Assembly: GCF_002846495.1 (NCBI RefSeq)
Contig: NZ_PJNE01000001.1
Location: forward strand, 372,001-436,000
Length of the DNA: 64,000 nucleotides
Reading direction: 5' to 3'
Source of the DNA: Phycicoccus duodecadis
GTDB lineage: Bacteria; Actinomycetota; Actinomycetes; Actinomycetales; Dermatophilaceae
The stretch's first letter is position 1. Each line of letters begins with the position of its first letter. This document shows positions 43,270-54,000 of this stretch, one piece after another. The notes beneath the pieces are model-generated. The model did not search any database. It was not told the origin of the DNA and worked only from the letters and a program-made list of their open reading frames with translations. The position numbers and the translations under genes are program-made.

Positions 43270-45060
43270 GTGCACGAGAAGTCGATGCCGCTGGTCCTGC
43301 CCGCGACGGCCCCGGGGACGTTGGGGGACCTCCCGACCCGCCTGGCCGACGAGCGCCCCGACCGGGTCGCCTTCTCGCGGCGCCACGGCGACGGGTGGCA
43401 GGACGTCAGCAGCGCCGCCTTCGCCGACGAGGTCGACGCGCTCGCCAAGGGCTTCATCGCCGCCGGCGTCGCGCCCGGCGACGTCGTCGGCATCCTCAGC
43501 TGCACCCGGTACGAGTGGACCCTGACCGACTTCGCGCTCTGGGCCGCGGGCGCCGTGCCCGTCCCCATCTACGAGACCTCCTCGGCCGACCAGGTGGCGT
43601 GGATCCTCTCCGACTCGGGCGCGGTCGGGGTCGTCGTCGAGACCGAGAAGCACGTGGCCTCCCTCGACCGGGTGCGCGGCGACCTGCCGGCGCTGCGGCA
43701 CACCTGGGTGATCGACCACGGTGACCTCGGGTCGCTGGCCCGCGACGGCGCCGACGTCGACGACGCCGAGCTGGGCGCGCGACGCGAGGGCCTCGACCGC
43801 GACAGCGTCGCCACCGTCATCTACACCTCGGGCACCACCGGCCGGCCCAAGGGCGTCGAGCTCACCCACGGCAACTTCCTCACCCTGGCCGAGAACACCG
43901 CCGAGGAGATCCACCAGGTCGTCAGGGCGCCCGGCTCCTCGACCCTGCTGTTCCTGCCGCTGGCGCACGTGTTCGCCCGCTTCATCGAGGTCCTGGCCGT
44001 GGCCGCCGGGGTGCGGATGGGGCACTCGAGCGACCTCAAGACCCTGATGGCCGACTTCGGCTCGTTCCGTCCCACGTTCATCCTGGCCGTGCCCCGCGTG
44101 TTCGAGAAGATCTACAACTCGGCCGAGAGCGCGGCCGAGGCCGGCGGCAAGGGCAAGATCTTCGCCGGGGCCGCGGCGGCCGCCATCGCCTGGTCCGAGG
44201 CGCGTGACGCCGGCTCGGTGCCGCTCGGACTGCGGGTGCGGCACACCGTGTTCGACAAGCTGGTCTACGCCCGGCTGCGCGACGCCATGGGCGGTCAGGT
44301 GCGCTACGCCGTGTCCGGCGGGGCGCCGCTCGGCACCCGGCTGGGCCACTTCTTCCGCGGCATCGGGGTCACCATCCTCGAGGGCTACGGGCTGACCGAG
44401 ACGACCGCGCCCGCCACCGTCAACCGCCCCGACGCGATGAGGATCGGCACCGTCGGTCAGCCGCTGCCGGGCGTCGACGTGCGCATCGCCGACGACGGCG
44501 AGATCTGCCTCCGCGGCGTCAACGTGATGCGCGGCTACCGCGGCAACCCCGACGCGACCGCAGACGCCGTGCGCAGCGGCTGGTTCCACACCGGCGACAT
44601 CGGCGAGCTCGACGACGCGGGCTTCCTGCGGATCACCGGTCGCAAGAAGGAGATCCTCGTGACCGCGGGCGGCAAGAACGTCGCGCCGGCCGTGCTCGAG
44701 GACCGGCTGCGGGCGCACCCGCTGGTCAGCCAGTGCATCGTCGTCGGCGACGGCAAGCCGTTCATCGCCGCCCTGGTCACCCTCGACGAGGAGATGTACC
44801 CCGGCTGGGCGGCCACCCACGGCCTCGAGGGCCTGCCGTTCGCGAAGGCCAAGGACGACCAGCGCATCCGCGACGAGATCCAGAAGGCCGTCGACGACGC
44901 CAACACCGCGGTCTCCAAGGCGGAGTCGATCCGCAAGTTCGTCATCCTGGACGGTGACTTCACCGAGGAGTCCGGGCACCTCACCCCGTCGCTGAAGCTG
45001 AAGCGCAACGTCGTCATGCGCGACTTCGGCGACGAGGTCGACGCGCTCTACGGTGGCTGA
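43270..45060 (+). CDS. fadD15: Long-chain fatty acid-CoA ligase (FadD15-like)
   Basis: 596 residues. Activates fatty acids to acyl-CoA via an acyl-AMP. AMP-binding motifs are IYTSGTTGRPKG and YGLTETTAPATVN, with later FHTGDIGELDDAGFLRITGRKKEILVTAGGKN. The C-terminal domain is complete (SGHLTPSLKLKRNVVM, with the catalytic Lys). Length matches the Rv2187-like group. GTG at 43270 follows GAAGGAG. Its stop overlaps the glycosyltransferase-like gene by 8 nt (GTGGCTGA). Confidence 0.92.
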   Translation: MHEKSMPLVLPATAPGTLGDLPTRLADERPDRVAFSRRHGDGWQDVSSAAFADEVDALAKGFIAAGVAPGDVVGILSCTRYEWTLTDFALWAAGAVPVPIYETSSADQVAWILSDSGAVGVVVETEKHVASLDRVRGDLPALRHTWVIDHGDLGSLARDGADVDDAELGARREGLDRDSVATVIYTSGTTGRPKGVELTHGNFLTLAENTAEEIHQVVRAPGSSTLLFLPLAHVFARFIEVLAVAAGVRMGHSSDLKTLMADFGSFRPTFILAVPRVFEKIYNSAESAAEAGGKGKIFAGAAAAAIAWSEARDAGSVPLGLRVRHTVFDKLVYARLRDAMGGQVRYAVSGGAPLGTRLGHFFRGIGVTILEGYGLTETTAPATVNRPDAMRIGTVGQPLPGVDVRIADDGEICLRGVNVMRGYRGNPDATADAVRSGWFHTGDIGELDDAGFLRITGRKKEILVTAGGKNVAPAVLEDRLRAHPLVSQCIVVGDGKPFIAALVTLDEEMYPGWAATHGLEGLPFAKAKDDQRIRDEIQKAVDDANTAVSKAESIRKFVILDGDFTEESGHLTPSLKLKRNVVMRDFGDEVDALYGG

Positions 45061-46417
45061 CGCCGGCCGGCCCACCGTCGCGCCGCGGCCCGACGGCGCC
45101 GACGCCGGCCGGCGACCGTGGGGGCCCGGGCTGCTCTTCGGCCTCGCGTGGCTGGCCTGGTTCGGGGTCGCCCAGTGGAGCGTGGTGCGCTTCCGGGTAC
45201 CGATCCTGCTGGTGCTCACCGCGTGCACCGCGCTGCTGGCGTGGTGGCTGGTGCGACGCACCGCCCTCGCCCTGCCGTCGTGGCTCGGCCCGGCGGTGCT
45301 CGTGGGCTCGGCGGTACTCACCCTCACCGTGCCCCTCTTCTCGTACCTGCGCGGCGGCTGGCTGACGGCCGCCCTCGCCGTGCTGGCCGTCGGGGCCGTG
45401 CTGGTCGCCGGGCTCCTGGCTCTCCCCCGACCCTGGGCCGCGCCCGCCGCGGCGGGCGTGGCGGTGCTGGCCCACACGGCCCTCGCGGCCGTCACCATCC
45501 TGGGTGACCGCGCCCCACGCATCGACGTGTGGGTCATCCTCCAGCAGTTCGCCGACGCCACCGCGCGCCTCGACGACGTCTACACGCAGGTCTTCACCGG
45601 CTCCCCCGGCGTCCAGGACCACTTCACCTACCTGCCGTGGATGGGCGTGCTCACCGCGCCCGGGCGCTGGGTCGCCGGCGACGTCCGGTGGATGCTGCTG
45701 GTCTGGACCCTGGTGCTGCTGGCCGGCCTGTGGGCCCTCGCCGGGGGTCGGCGCGGCCAAGCGGCGCGCGCCGCGGCCGTCGTGGCCCTGGTCGTGTTCG
45801 CCCCCGGGACGCTCACCCAGGTCGACCAGGCCTGGACCGAGCCGGTGCTCGCCGCCCTGCTGGTGTGGTGGGCCGTGCTGGTGCGGCGCGGGCACGCCTG
45901 GTGGGCCGTGCTGCCGCTGGCCGTGGCGTGCGCCAGCAAGCAGCACCTGGCCCTGCTGGCGCCGCTGCTGCTGCTGTGGCGCCCCTTCGGGTGGCGGCGC
46001 ACCCTCGCCGCCGGGGCTCTGGCCGGCGTGCTGGTGCTGCCGTGGCTGCTGGCGGACGCCTCGGCCTTCGTCGACGACACCGTGACGACGTTGCTGACCT
46101 TCCATCCCATCCGTTTCGCGAACACCTGGTACCTGTACTTCCTCAACGAGCGCGGCGTCGAGCTGCCCTTCGCCGCCACCGGCCTCGTGATGCTGGCCGC
46201 CGTCGCGGCCGCCGTCTGGGCCGTGTGGCGCCGCCAGCCCGACGTCGGCGAGGTCCTGCGCTGGTTCGCCCTCGTGCTGGCCGTGGCGAACCTGGTGAAC
46301 AAGCAGGCGTTCTACAACCAGTTCTGGCTGGTCGCGGTGTTGGTGGCCGCGTCGCTGCTGGTGGTGCCGGACGTCACCGCGCGAGGGCGGCCAGCCGCTG
46401 CCGCCAGCGACGGGTGA
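45053..46417 (+). CDS. Integral membrane glycosyltransferase-like protein
   Basis: 454-residue multi-spanning protein with about ten membrane helices. The layout (short first loop with TQVFTGSPGVQDHFTYLPWMGVL and LLWRPFGWRR, acidic residues in the first outer loop, WTL-rich helices) resembles polyprenyl-phosphate-dependent GT-C mannosyl/arabinosyltransferases, but no diagnostic motif fixes the family. The start GTG overlaps fadD15 by 8 nt. The 3' end overlaps the opposing gene by 44 nt. A role in envelope glycan synthesis is a guess. Confidence 0.7.
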   Translation: MADAGRPTVAPRPDGADAGRRPWGPGLLFGLAWLAWFGVAQWSVVRFRVPILLVLTACTALLAWWLVRRTALALPSWLGPAVLVGSAVLTLTVPLFSYLRGGWLTAALAVLAVGAVLVAGLLALPRPWAAPAAAGVAVLAHTALAAVTILGDRAPRIDVWVILQQFADATARLDDVYTQVFTGSPGVQDHFTYLPWMGVLTAPGRWVAGDVRWMLLVWTLVLLAGLWALAGGRRGQAARAAAVVALVVFAPGTLTQVDQAWTEPVLAALLVWWAVLVRRGHAWWAVLPLAVACASKQHLALLAPLLLLWRPFGWRRTLAAGALAGVLVLPWLLADASAFVDDTVTTLLTFHPIRFANTWYLYFLNERGVELPFAATGLVMLAAVAAAVWAVWRRQPDVGEVLRWFALVLAVANLVNKQAFYNQFWLVAVLVAASLLVVPDVTARGRPAAAASDG

Positions 46418-47681
46418 GGCCCGCGCGGTCGGTGCCGATGACGCCGGGCATCGCTGCGTCGCAGGCCCGCGCGGCCGCCTCGGCGCCGCCGGTCGCGGTG
46501 CACGCCCGCACGAGACGCCGCAGCCCGGCCTCCCCCGCCAGCGCTACCACCGTCTGCGCGGCCTGCCACGCGGCGAGGTAGCCGACCTCGATGTCGCTGA
46601 CGCCGGGGTCGAGCGCGGTGTCGGTCGGCAGCGCGGCGGGGGCCGTGCCGGCACGGACGGCCGCGACCAGGGGTGCGGCCAGCGTGCGTTCGGGCAGGCC
46701 CGCCCGGGCGTAGCCCACGTGGTCGGCGTAGCCCTCGGACAGCCACAGCGGGGCCGTGCCCGGCACGCTCCCCCGCACCGCCACGTGGGCCAGCTCGTGG
46801 GTCAGGACGACGTCGCGGCCGACCGGGGTCAGACGGCGCCGGGCGTCGGGGTCGACGAGCACACGGTCGCCGGTGGCCAGCCCCGCGGCGTCGGTGGGGC
46901 CGTCGGTGGTGGCGGCCACCCGGCCCACCGCGGCACCGCCGTCGCCCCGCAGGGTGGCCGCCTCGGCCGGCGTCTCGGGCAGCAGCACCAGGGTGCGGCG
47001 CGGAGTGCCGGGCCAGAGGCGGGCCAGGACCGGGAGCGAGCGGTCGACGGTGGTGGCCGCGGCGGCCAGGGCGGCCTCGGGGGCCGTGCCCGCGACGACC
47101 ACGGAACGCCCGCGACGGACCGTCAGCCCCGGCATCGCCAGCCACGGCGGGGCGGCGTCGGTACCGGTGGCGGTCTCGTCGGCGACCAGCCAGCGCTCGC
47201 CCGCGCGGCGCAGGGCGTAGCGGACGGTGGCGGTGCGCTCGGCCCGGTCGACGCCGGCGACCCGGTAGCGCAGCGTCACGTCGACGGCCGCCGGGTCGTC
47301 GGCCGGGGGCGCGACGTCGTGGGACAGCTGCGAGAGGCCGAGCGCGCGGGCCGCCCCGAACGTCTGCAGCTGGCGCCGCCCGGCCGCGTCGGTCGGCGCG
47401 GCGACGGTGGCCCGGAAGGCGGCGGTGTCACCCGTGCGCACGGCGGCGTCCCGGGCCTCCAGCAGGGTGTCGAGGGCGGTGGACACGGCGGAGGCGTCCG
47501 GCACCGAGGCACCCGGGCGGGCGCCGCTCGGGCCGGGCGCGGGCGCCGACGTGCTCGGCCGGGGGCTCGCGGGGGCGCCGTCGGGAGGCGCCGCGTCGGA
47601 GCATCCGCCCAGCAGGAGGGCTGCCGCCAGCACCGCGACCACCGGACCCCGCGTACGACGGGGGCTGGGTCGTCGGGGCAC
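46374..47681 (-). CDS. Lipoprotein with gluzincin (peptidase MA-like) domain
   Basis: 435 residues. Lipoprotein signal with Cys27 (LLLGGC). A Ser/Pro-rich linker leads to a central beta domain (VAGVDRAERTATVRYALRR) and a zinc metalloprotease-like domain with HELAH near residues 290-294 and WLSEGYADHVG about 20 residues later, giving the third ligand Glu. It is probably anchored outside the membrane. GTG at 47681 is chosen because it gives the basic start and signal. Its 3' end overlaps the opposing membrane protein gene by 44 nt. Confidence 0.8.
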   Translation of the reverse strand: MPRRPSPRRTRGPVVAVLAAALLLGGCSDAAPPDGAPASPRPSTSAPAPGPSGARPGASVPDASAVSTALDTLLEARDAAVRTGDTAAFRATVAAPTDAAGRRQLQTFGAARALGLSQLSHDVAPPADDPAAVDVTLRYRVAGVDRAERTATVRYALRRAGERWLVADETATGTDAAPPWLAMPGLTVRRGRSVVVAGTAPEAALAAAATTVDRSLPVLARLWPGTPRRTLVLLPETPAEAATLRGDGGAAVGRVAATTDGPTDAAGLATGDRVLVDPDARRRLTPVGRDVVLTHELAHVAVRGSVPGTAPLWLSEGYADHVGYARAGLPERTLAAPLVAAVRAGTAPAALPTDTALDPGVSDIEVGYLAAWQAAQTVVALAGEAGLRRLVRACTATGGAEAAARACDAAMPGVIGTDRAGLTRRWRQRLAALAR

Positions 47682-47725
47682 CGGCTCATCGTAGGGAGCG
47701 GGACCGCGGCCGACGGCCGGCGCCC

Positions 47726-47980
47726 TCAGCCGACGGCGAGGCCCCAGCCGGTGCCCGTGCTGCCGGGTTCGAGGCGGGCCCGGGCCGCGGTGGCCGTCTC
47801 GGGGTCGACGAGGCCGGCGCGCACCAGACGGGTGACGGCCGCACGCTCCTCGGCGTCGAGGGAGGTCTCGGAGGCCCTCGTGGTGATCTCGAGCAGGACG
47901 GGCACCATGCAGTCGGCACAGTGCAGCTCGCGCACGGGGCAGGTGCGGCACTCGATGGCCAGGACGTCGGGTCGGGTCAT
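47726..47980 (-). CDS. Small conserved protein with two CxxC motifs
   Basis: 84 residues. CRTCPVRELHCADCMV carries Cys11, Cys14, Cys21 and Cys24 as CxxC-x6-CxxC, probably binding zinc. The rest is helical. It resembles small conserved actinobacterial proteins of unknown function. ATG at 47980 follows GGGGTGAG. It is between the giant surface protein gene and the lipoprotein gene on the same strand. Confidence 0.72.
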   Translation of the reverse strand: MTRPDVLAIECRTCPVRELHCADCMVPVLLEITTRASETSLDAEERAAVTRLVRAGLVDPETATAARARLEPGSTGTGWGLAVG

Positions 47981-48073
47981 GCGTCTCACCCCTTCCAAGG
48001 TGTCGCGGACGACGCTAGACGCGACCACCGACAGTCCCCCCGCCCCGGCCCCGAGCGAGGCGGCCGGGCGGCG

Positions 48074-51000
48074 CTACCACTGGAGGCTGTCGGAGACGCC
48101 GTCGCAGATGGCCGTGACCGTTCCTGTGCCTCCGTAGAAGTTGTCGCTCTCCTGGGTGGCGTTCCCTCCCATCGACAGGTCGCGCCACCCGGAGACGGTG
48201 CCGCCGTCGACGCGGAAGGTGCAGGTCACACCGCCGCTGAACCCTGAGGTGCGCACGGCGATCCAGCGGCAGCCGGCACTCGTGCACGACCCGTTGCCGG
48301 TGTTGCACGACCGCTGGGTGCAGGTGCTGCCCTTCAGGACCGTCACGCTCTTCGGCTGAGGGATCGACTGGGAGTCGGGGCCCGCCCAGGGTGACCAGTC
48401 GCCGCCCGCGTAGGCCCGGACCTCGAGCTGGTAGGTCCTGCCGTCCTGCCCGGTGAAGCTCACCTGCTGCTTGGCCGAGTCGAAGACCTGGCCGACGGCC
48501 CCCCGCACCTCCACCCGCTGGATCGGCCGCCCGTTCTCCGGGAGGTTCCAGCTCCAGGTGATGGTGTTGCCGCTGCGGGTGCTGCTCAGACCGGTGGGCT
48601 GCAGCGTCGGTCCGTAGGGTGTCGCGGTGTCGGACACGCGGTTCGACTCGCTGCCCCCGGAGTTGACCGTCCACACGGTGAGGGTGCGGTTGTTGGTGGG
48701 TGAGGTGTCGAACGGACCCACCGTGAAGCTGACCTGCGAGCCGGGCGCGCAGCCACAGGCGTGGCTGCCGTTCTGGCCGCCGCCGGACCACCGGATGGTC
48801 GTGAACGACCCGGCGCGAGGCTGCCCGACGCCGACCGTCAGGGTGATCCGGCGGTCGTTGTTGGGCGTGCTGGCCGTGAGCGTCGGGGTCGACGGCTGGC
48901 CGACGGACGTGAACGACGAGGAGTTGGTCTGCGGCCCCTCGAGGCCGGCGCCGTTGGTGAGGGTGACGGTGTAGCGGTAGGTGTTGCCGTCGTAGGGGAT
49001 GGTCACCTTGGCGTCGCGGGTGCCGGGAGCGGTGGTGGCGACCGCCGTCCAGGCGCCGTTGCCGACCGACTGGTAGAGGGTGTACTTCGTCGTCGGCGGC
49101 CCGTTGGGCGAGCCCTGCTCCCAGGTGATGGTGAGCGCGGCCGAGTCCTGCGCCGGGCCCGGCCCGCTGGCCTGGATGCCCGGGGCCGGCAGGGCGGGCG
49201 GGGTGCCCGCCGACTGCATCGTGACCGCCGGCCCGAACGGCCCCGCGCCGAGCTCGTTCCAGGCCTGCACCTGCACCGACTGCTCGGCCATGTTGTCGAG
49301 CCCCGTCACCGTCGTGCGCAGGCTCGGGGCCGCGACGTCGACCGTCCTGGTCTCACCCGTCGAGGAGATCAGCCGGACCACGTACTTGGTCAGCGGGCTG
49401 CCCTCGTTGGTCGGCTCGTCCCAGCCGATCTCCAGCGACCGGTCACCCCGCGCGAGCATCCGCACCCCCGTGACCTGGCGCGGCAGGGTGTCGGGGCGCA
49501 CCGCCGCACTGGGCTCCGACGCGGGTCCCTCACCGACGCCGTTGACCGCGGCGACGGTGAAGCGGTAGTCCTTGCCGTTGGTCAGGCCGGTGACCGTGCA
49601 CGGCGAGGCGGAACAGCTCATCTGCCCCGACGAGCCCCCGGTCCAGCGCACCACGTAGGAGGACACCGTGGCTCCCCCGTCGTAGGTGGGCGGCAGCCAC
49701 GCGACGCGCGCCTGACCCCCGGCGTCCCGGTCGGCGACCGCGCCGACCTGGCGCGGCACGGACGGGCGGCCGAGCATCGTCACCGACACCCGGCCGGGGG
49801 CGGTGCGACCCGGCCCGTCGCTGACGGACAGAGCGATGGACGCCGTGGGCGAGGGCTGCGTGCCGACGGTGACGGTGAGCGTGCAGCCCGAGGTCGACAC
49901 CGTGACGCCGGTGCCGCGCTCGATGCGGGCCGAGGTGATGCTGCACGCCGGCTCGGCCAGGGGTGAGTCGAGGTAGACCGACACGTCGACCGCACGCGAC
50001 TGGCCCTCCTGGAGGCCGGTGAGGCTGATCGGCCGCATCCGGGGCGCGGGGACGGGGTCCTCGGCGCCTCCGGGGGTCAGGCCGGAGCGGGCCGCCTCGT
50101 CCGTGCCGATGACCCGGACGCCGATGGTGGAGGGCGTCGCCAGACCGGGTGCGGTGACGCTCAGCCGGCCCCGTGAGCTCGAGGCGCCCGCGTCGGCGTG
50201 CAGCGTCACCCGCCGGTTGCTCGGCCCGTCGATGCGCAGGTCGGCGTCGGCCTCGGTCTGCCAGCGGGTCTCGAAGCGCACGCTGTCGAGACCGGTCCCG
50301 ACGGGCAGCCAGACGTGGCAGAAGGTGGGCAGGTCGACGCTGCGGTCGATGCCGCCCGCGAGCACGCTGACCTCGCCCTCGGGGCAGCGCAGCAACGGCA
50401 CCTTGGGGCCGATCTGCACCGGCACCGACACGTACGCGGTGCCGAAGTCCTTCTGGCCGACCGCGTCCTGGTCAGTGACCTCGAGCATGACGGCCGCCGG
50501 GCCCACGTAGCCGTTGGAGGAGGTGAGCTCGAGCGTGCGGTTGTCGGTGACCGACACGTCGAGGTCCTCGGCGGGCGAGGCGCTCACGGTGTCGGCCGTG
50601 GTGACGGACACGACGCGGCCCCGCGGGCTCTTGACGTAGTCGTTCAGCGCGACCGTGCGGGTCGAGTCCTTGTCCATCTCGATCACCGCGTTCTGCACCA
50701 CGAAGGGCTGCCCGTTGGCCCCGGTGGGCACGTTGATGACGGCCATCGCGGTCGCGCCGTCCTCGTCCTCGATGACGTAGGGCACGGCGTAGGGGTGGTC
50801 GAGGATCTTCACCGACACCCGCCGGGTCGAGGGGTCGTAGCGGGCGTCGGGCGAGAGCACGTCGACGATCTGCAGCGTGGCCGGGTCGGAGTCGACGTCG
50901 GTGTCGTTGGCGAGGGCGTCGACGAGGGTGGCGGTCTCGCCGGGCTTGGGCGCCGCGACGTCGTCGTTGGCCACCGGCGGGTTCACCCAGCCCTTGACGG

Positions 51001-54000
51001 GGCGCACCAGGATCGACGCCTTCGACGGGTCGAAGATGCCGTTGCTGATGCTGTAGCCCAGCTGATGCAGCTGGGTGGTGTCGTCGGGCACCTCGGTCTG
51101 CACGACGTTGTCGTCGTCGACGCGCCACAGCCGCAGCGTCGCCGGCGAGTTCAGGCTCCGGGTCTCGACCTCGACACTGTCGCCGCGTGCCACGAGGTCG
51201 TTCGTGAGGGGTTTGACGGTGACGGTCTTGCCGGGCGCCGCGAAGACCTCGTCGGCCACCGCCACCGGGGGCTGCGGGTCGCCGGGCTGCACCACGCCGA
51301 CCCGCACCGAGGCCCGGCTGGTGGCCCCGAAGCGGTCGCGCACCTCGTAGGTGACGACCTCGGTGCCGGCCGCCAGCGGGAACGACTCGTACCGGATGGT
51401 CGAGGGCCCGATGCCCACGACGCGGCCCAGGGTCAGGTCGACCGCTCCCCCGTCGGCGCCGACCACGCCGGTCACGCTGACGCTGTCGCCGTCGGGGTCG
51501 ACCCCGAACGTCGGCACCGTCATGGTGATGGGGTCGCCGGCGGTGACGGTGGCCGTGAAGCTGCGGGCCACCGGCGCCTGGTTGATGCGCTGGGCGTTCG
51601 GCAGCGGCGTGACCTGCACCCGCACCCGGGCGGTCTGGGCGCGGTCCTTCATCCCCTCGGCGTAGGCGGCGTACTCGATCGTCACGAACCTCGACGCCTT
51701 CAGGGCCGTGGCCTCGGGGACGTAGCGGATGACGTTGCCCGAGGCGAACGCCCGCTGCTCGTCGCCCGTGCTGATGACCTTGACGCTGCCGGGGTCGAGC
51801 ACGAGCGGGATGCCGTCGGCCATCGTGTCGTTGTCGAGCACGGGGATCGAGACCGTGTCGCCCTCGCGCACGGCGGCCTCGTCGTCGACCACCAGCGGCA
51901 CGGGGCCGTCGAGAGCCGACTGCTGGAGCACCGCCACCTGGCCGGTGACCCGCTGCGTGCCGTCGCTGACGGTGTAGCGGATGACGCCCCTGCGGCCGGG
52001 GCCGTCGAGCGGGGCGGGCTCCCTGGACTCCAGGCGTACCCAGCGGCCCTGGTAGATCGACGGCTGGAGCCAGGAGTTCTCACCCTCGGCCTGCACGGCC
52101 GCGGTGACCAGCACGTCACCGCGCGGGGAGTAGTCGTTGGCCAGGACGTCGACGAGGGTCGCGGCCTGGTCGTGCAGGGTGGCGGTGTCGGGCACCGAGA
52201 CCGGCGGCGCGCCTTCGGGTGGTGTCACCAGGTCGACCCGGATGCGGCCCGGGGCCGCCCCGGCGCCGGTGACGGCCGAGTAGGACAGCTCGTACGTGCC
52301 GGGGGCGGAGCCGGTGATGGTCACCTGGCCGGTGGCGAGGTCGGTGTCGACCTGCAGCGGACCGACCGGGCGCACCTCGGAGCGCAGCGTCAGCGTGGCG
52401 TCGGGCTCGCCCGGGTCGGCGCCGGCCACGTCGTTGCCGAGCGGCTCGACCTGCAGGGGCTTGCCGACGACCCCGCGGACGGCGTCCGGCTGGGTACGAG
52501 GGGCCACGAGCTTGACGTCGGGACCGGTACCGATCACGAGCGCCGCGACGGTGCCTTCGGTGGACCCGCCCAGGCCGTCGGTGACGACGTAGCCGATCTG
52601 TTGCCTCCCCACCTCGGTGGGGGCCCGCAGCGTGATCCGCCCCTGGCCGTCGACGACCCCGCCCTCGGTCTCGGCCCGCGCCGCCAGGACGTCGTTCTCG
52701 GGGTCGCGCCAGTCGGCCAGCACCGGCACCGAGAGACGCTTCCCCACGATGACCGGGTACACCTGCTGCGCCAGCCGGGCCCCGCCCGGGCGCAGCCGCG
52801 GGGGGCCGTTGACGTCGTCGCCGACGACGCGGACCGTGACCCTGGCCGACTTCTGCGAGGTCTTCTTGCCGTTGTTGACCTTGTACGAGAACTCGAACAG
52901 GCCGCCCGCGGCCTCCGCCGGGACCGACACGTCGACCGCCTGCCCGTCGGCCGAGACCGTGGCGGCGACGCCCTTCGTCGAGGGGGCCGTGACGTCGCGC
53001 TGGTCGATGGCCAGCACCGAGCCGGCCGCGTCCGTGTCGTTGTCGAGCACGTGCAGCTTGCTGGTGCGGCCGGGGCGGACCGTCTCGGCGTCGTCCTTGG
53101 CGGTGGGCGGCTGCTGGGCCGCCGTGTCGTCGAGGAGGTTCTCGTCCTTCTTCCGGGTCTTGTCGTCCTCCTGCACCGGCGGGGTGAGGGCGTCCCAGTT
53201 GTCGATCTTCGTGGGCTTGTCCTCGAGGTCCCACACGCCGCCGTTGTCGAGGTCGTTGAGGACGACGAGCCCACGGTTGACCCGCAGCGCCACCCCGTCC
53301 CGCGTCGGCAGCGTGCCCTCGGCGGGCAACGTGGTGCTCGGCTCGTCACCGACGCGGCCGCAGTTGGCCCCGTAGAAGACACGCTCCTCCTCGGCCCAGG
53401 CGGCGTGGAGGCACCCCGCCAGCACGACCGGGCGCGACAGCAGCACAGCGCCCGGTACCCGGTTGACGCGCTCGCCGACGACGACGCCCCCCGGTGAGAC
53501 CCCGCCGTCGAGCGGCACCTGCGCGGCCCGGTCGGCCGACTGCACGACCACGGCCTCGGCATCCGGGCCGGGCTGCTGCAGCGCCGCGAACCGGGCGCCG
53601 TCGACCGTGACCTGTGCGTCGAACCCCGCAGGCCTGCTCGCGGTGTAGACGCGGTCCCTGGCGGCGTCGTACGCCACCCAGGCGCGTCCGACCGCGGTGA
53701 TGTCGGGGGTGGCGGCGCGCAACGACGTGGGGGCGACGACGGGTCGGGCGAAGCCGGCCGCGGCCGGAGCCACCGACGTGACGCGACCGTCGGCCCCGGA
53801 GACGACGTGGATGACGCCGTCGAGACCGACCGCCAGCGCGCCGTTCGGGCCGACCGTGGCCACCGGCTCGGCACCCGTGGCCAGCCCGGGCAGGTTGTCG
53901 GTGCCGGTCGCGGGGTCGACGCGCTGGGCGTAGACCTTGCCGGCAGCCGGGTCGAGCAGGGCCAGGGTGCCTCCGCCGAGGGCCACCGGGCGCGGCGTCC

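Noticed and set aside
42754..45561. 935-codon minus-strand frame extending the SRPBCC gene
   Set aside because: Only the last 147 codons have a domain; the rest is antisense to fadD15. The ATG at 43197 is the proper start.
50198..53497. 1099-codon plus-strand frame inside the giant surface protein gene
   Set aside because: Antisense to a gene with clear Ig/Fn3 repeats; composition not protein-like.
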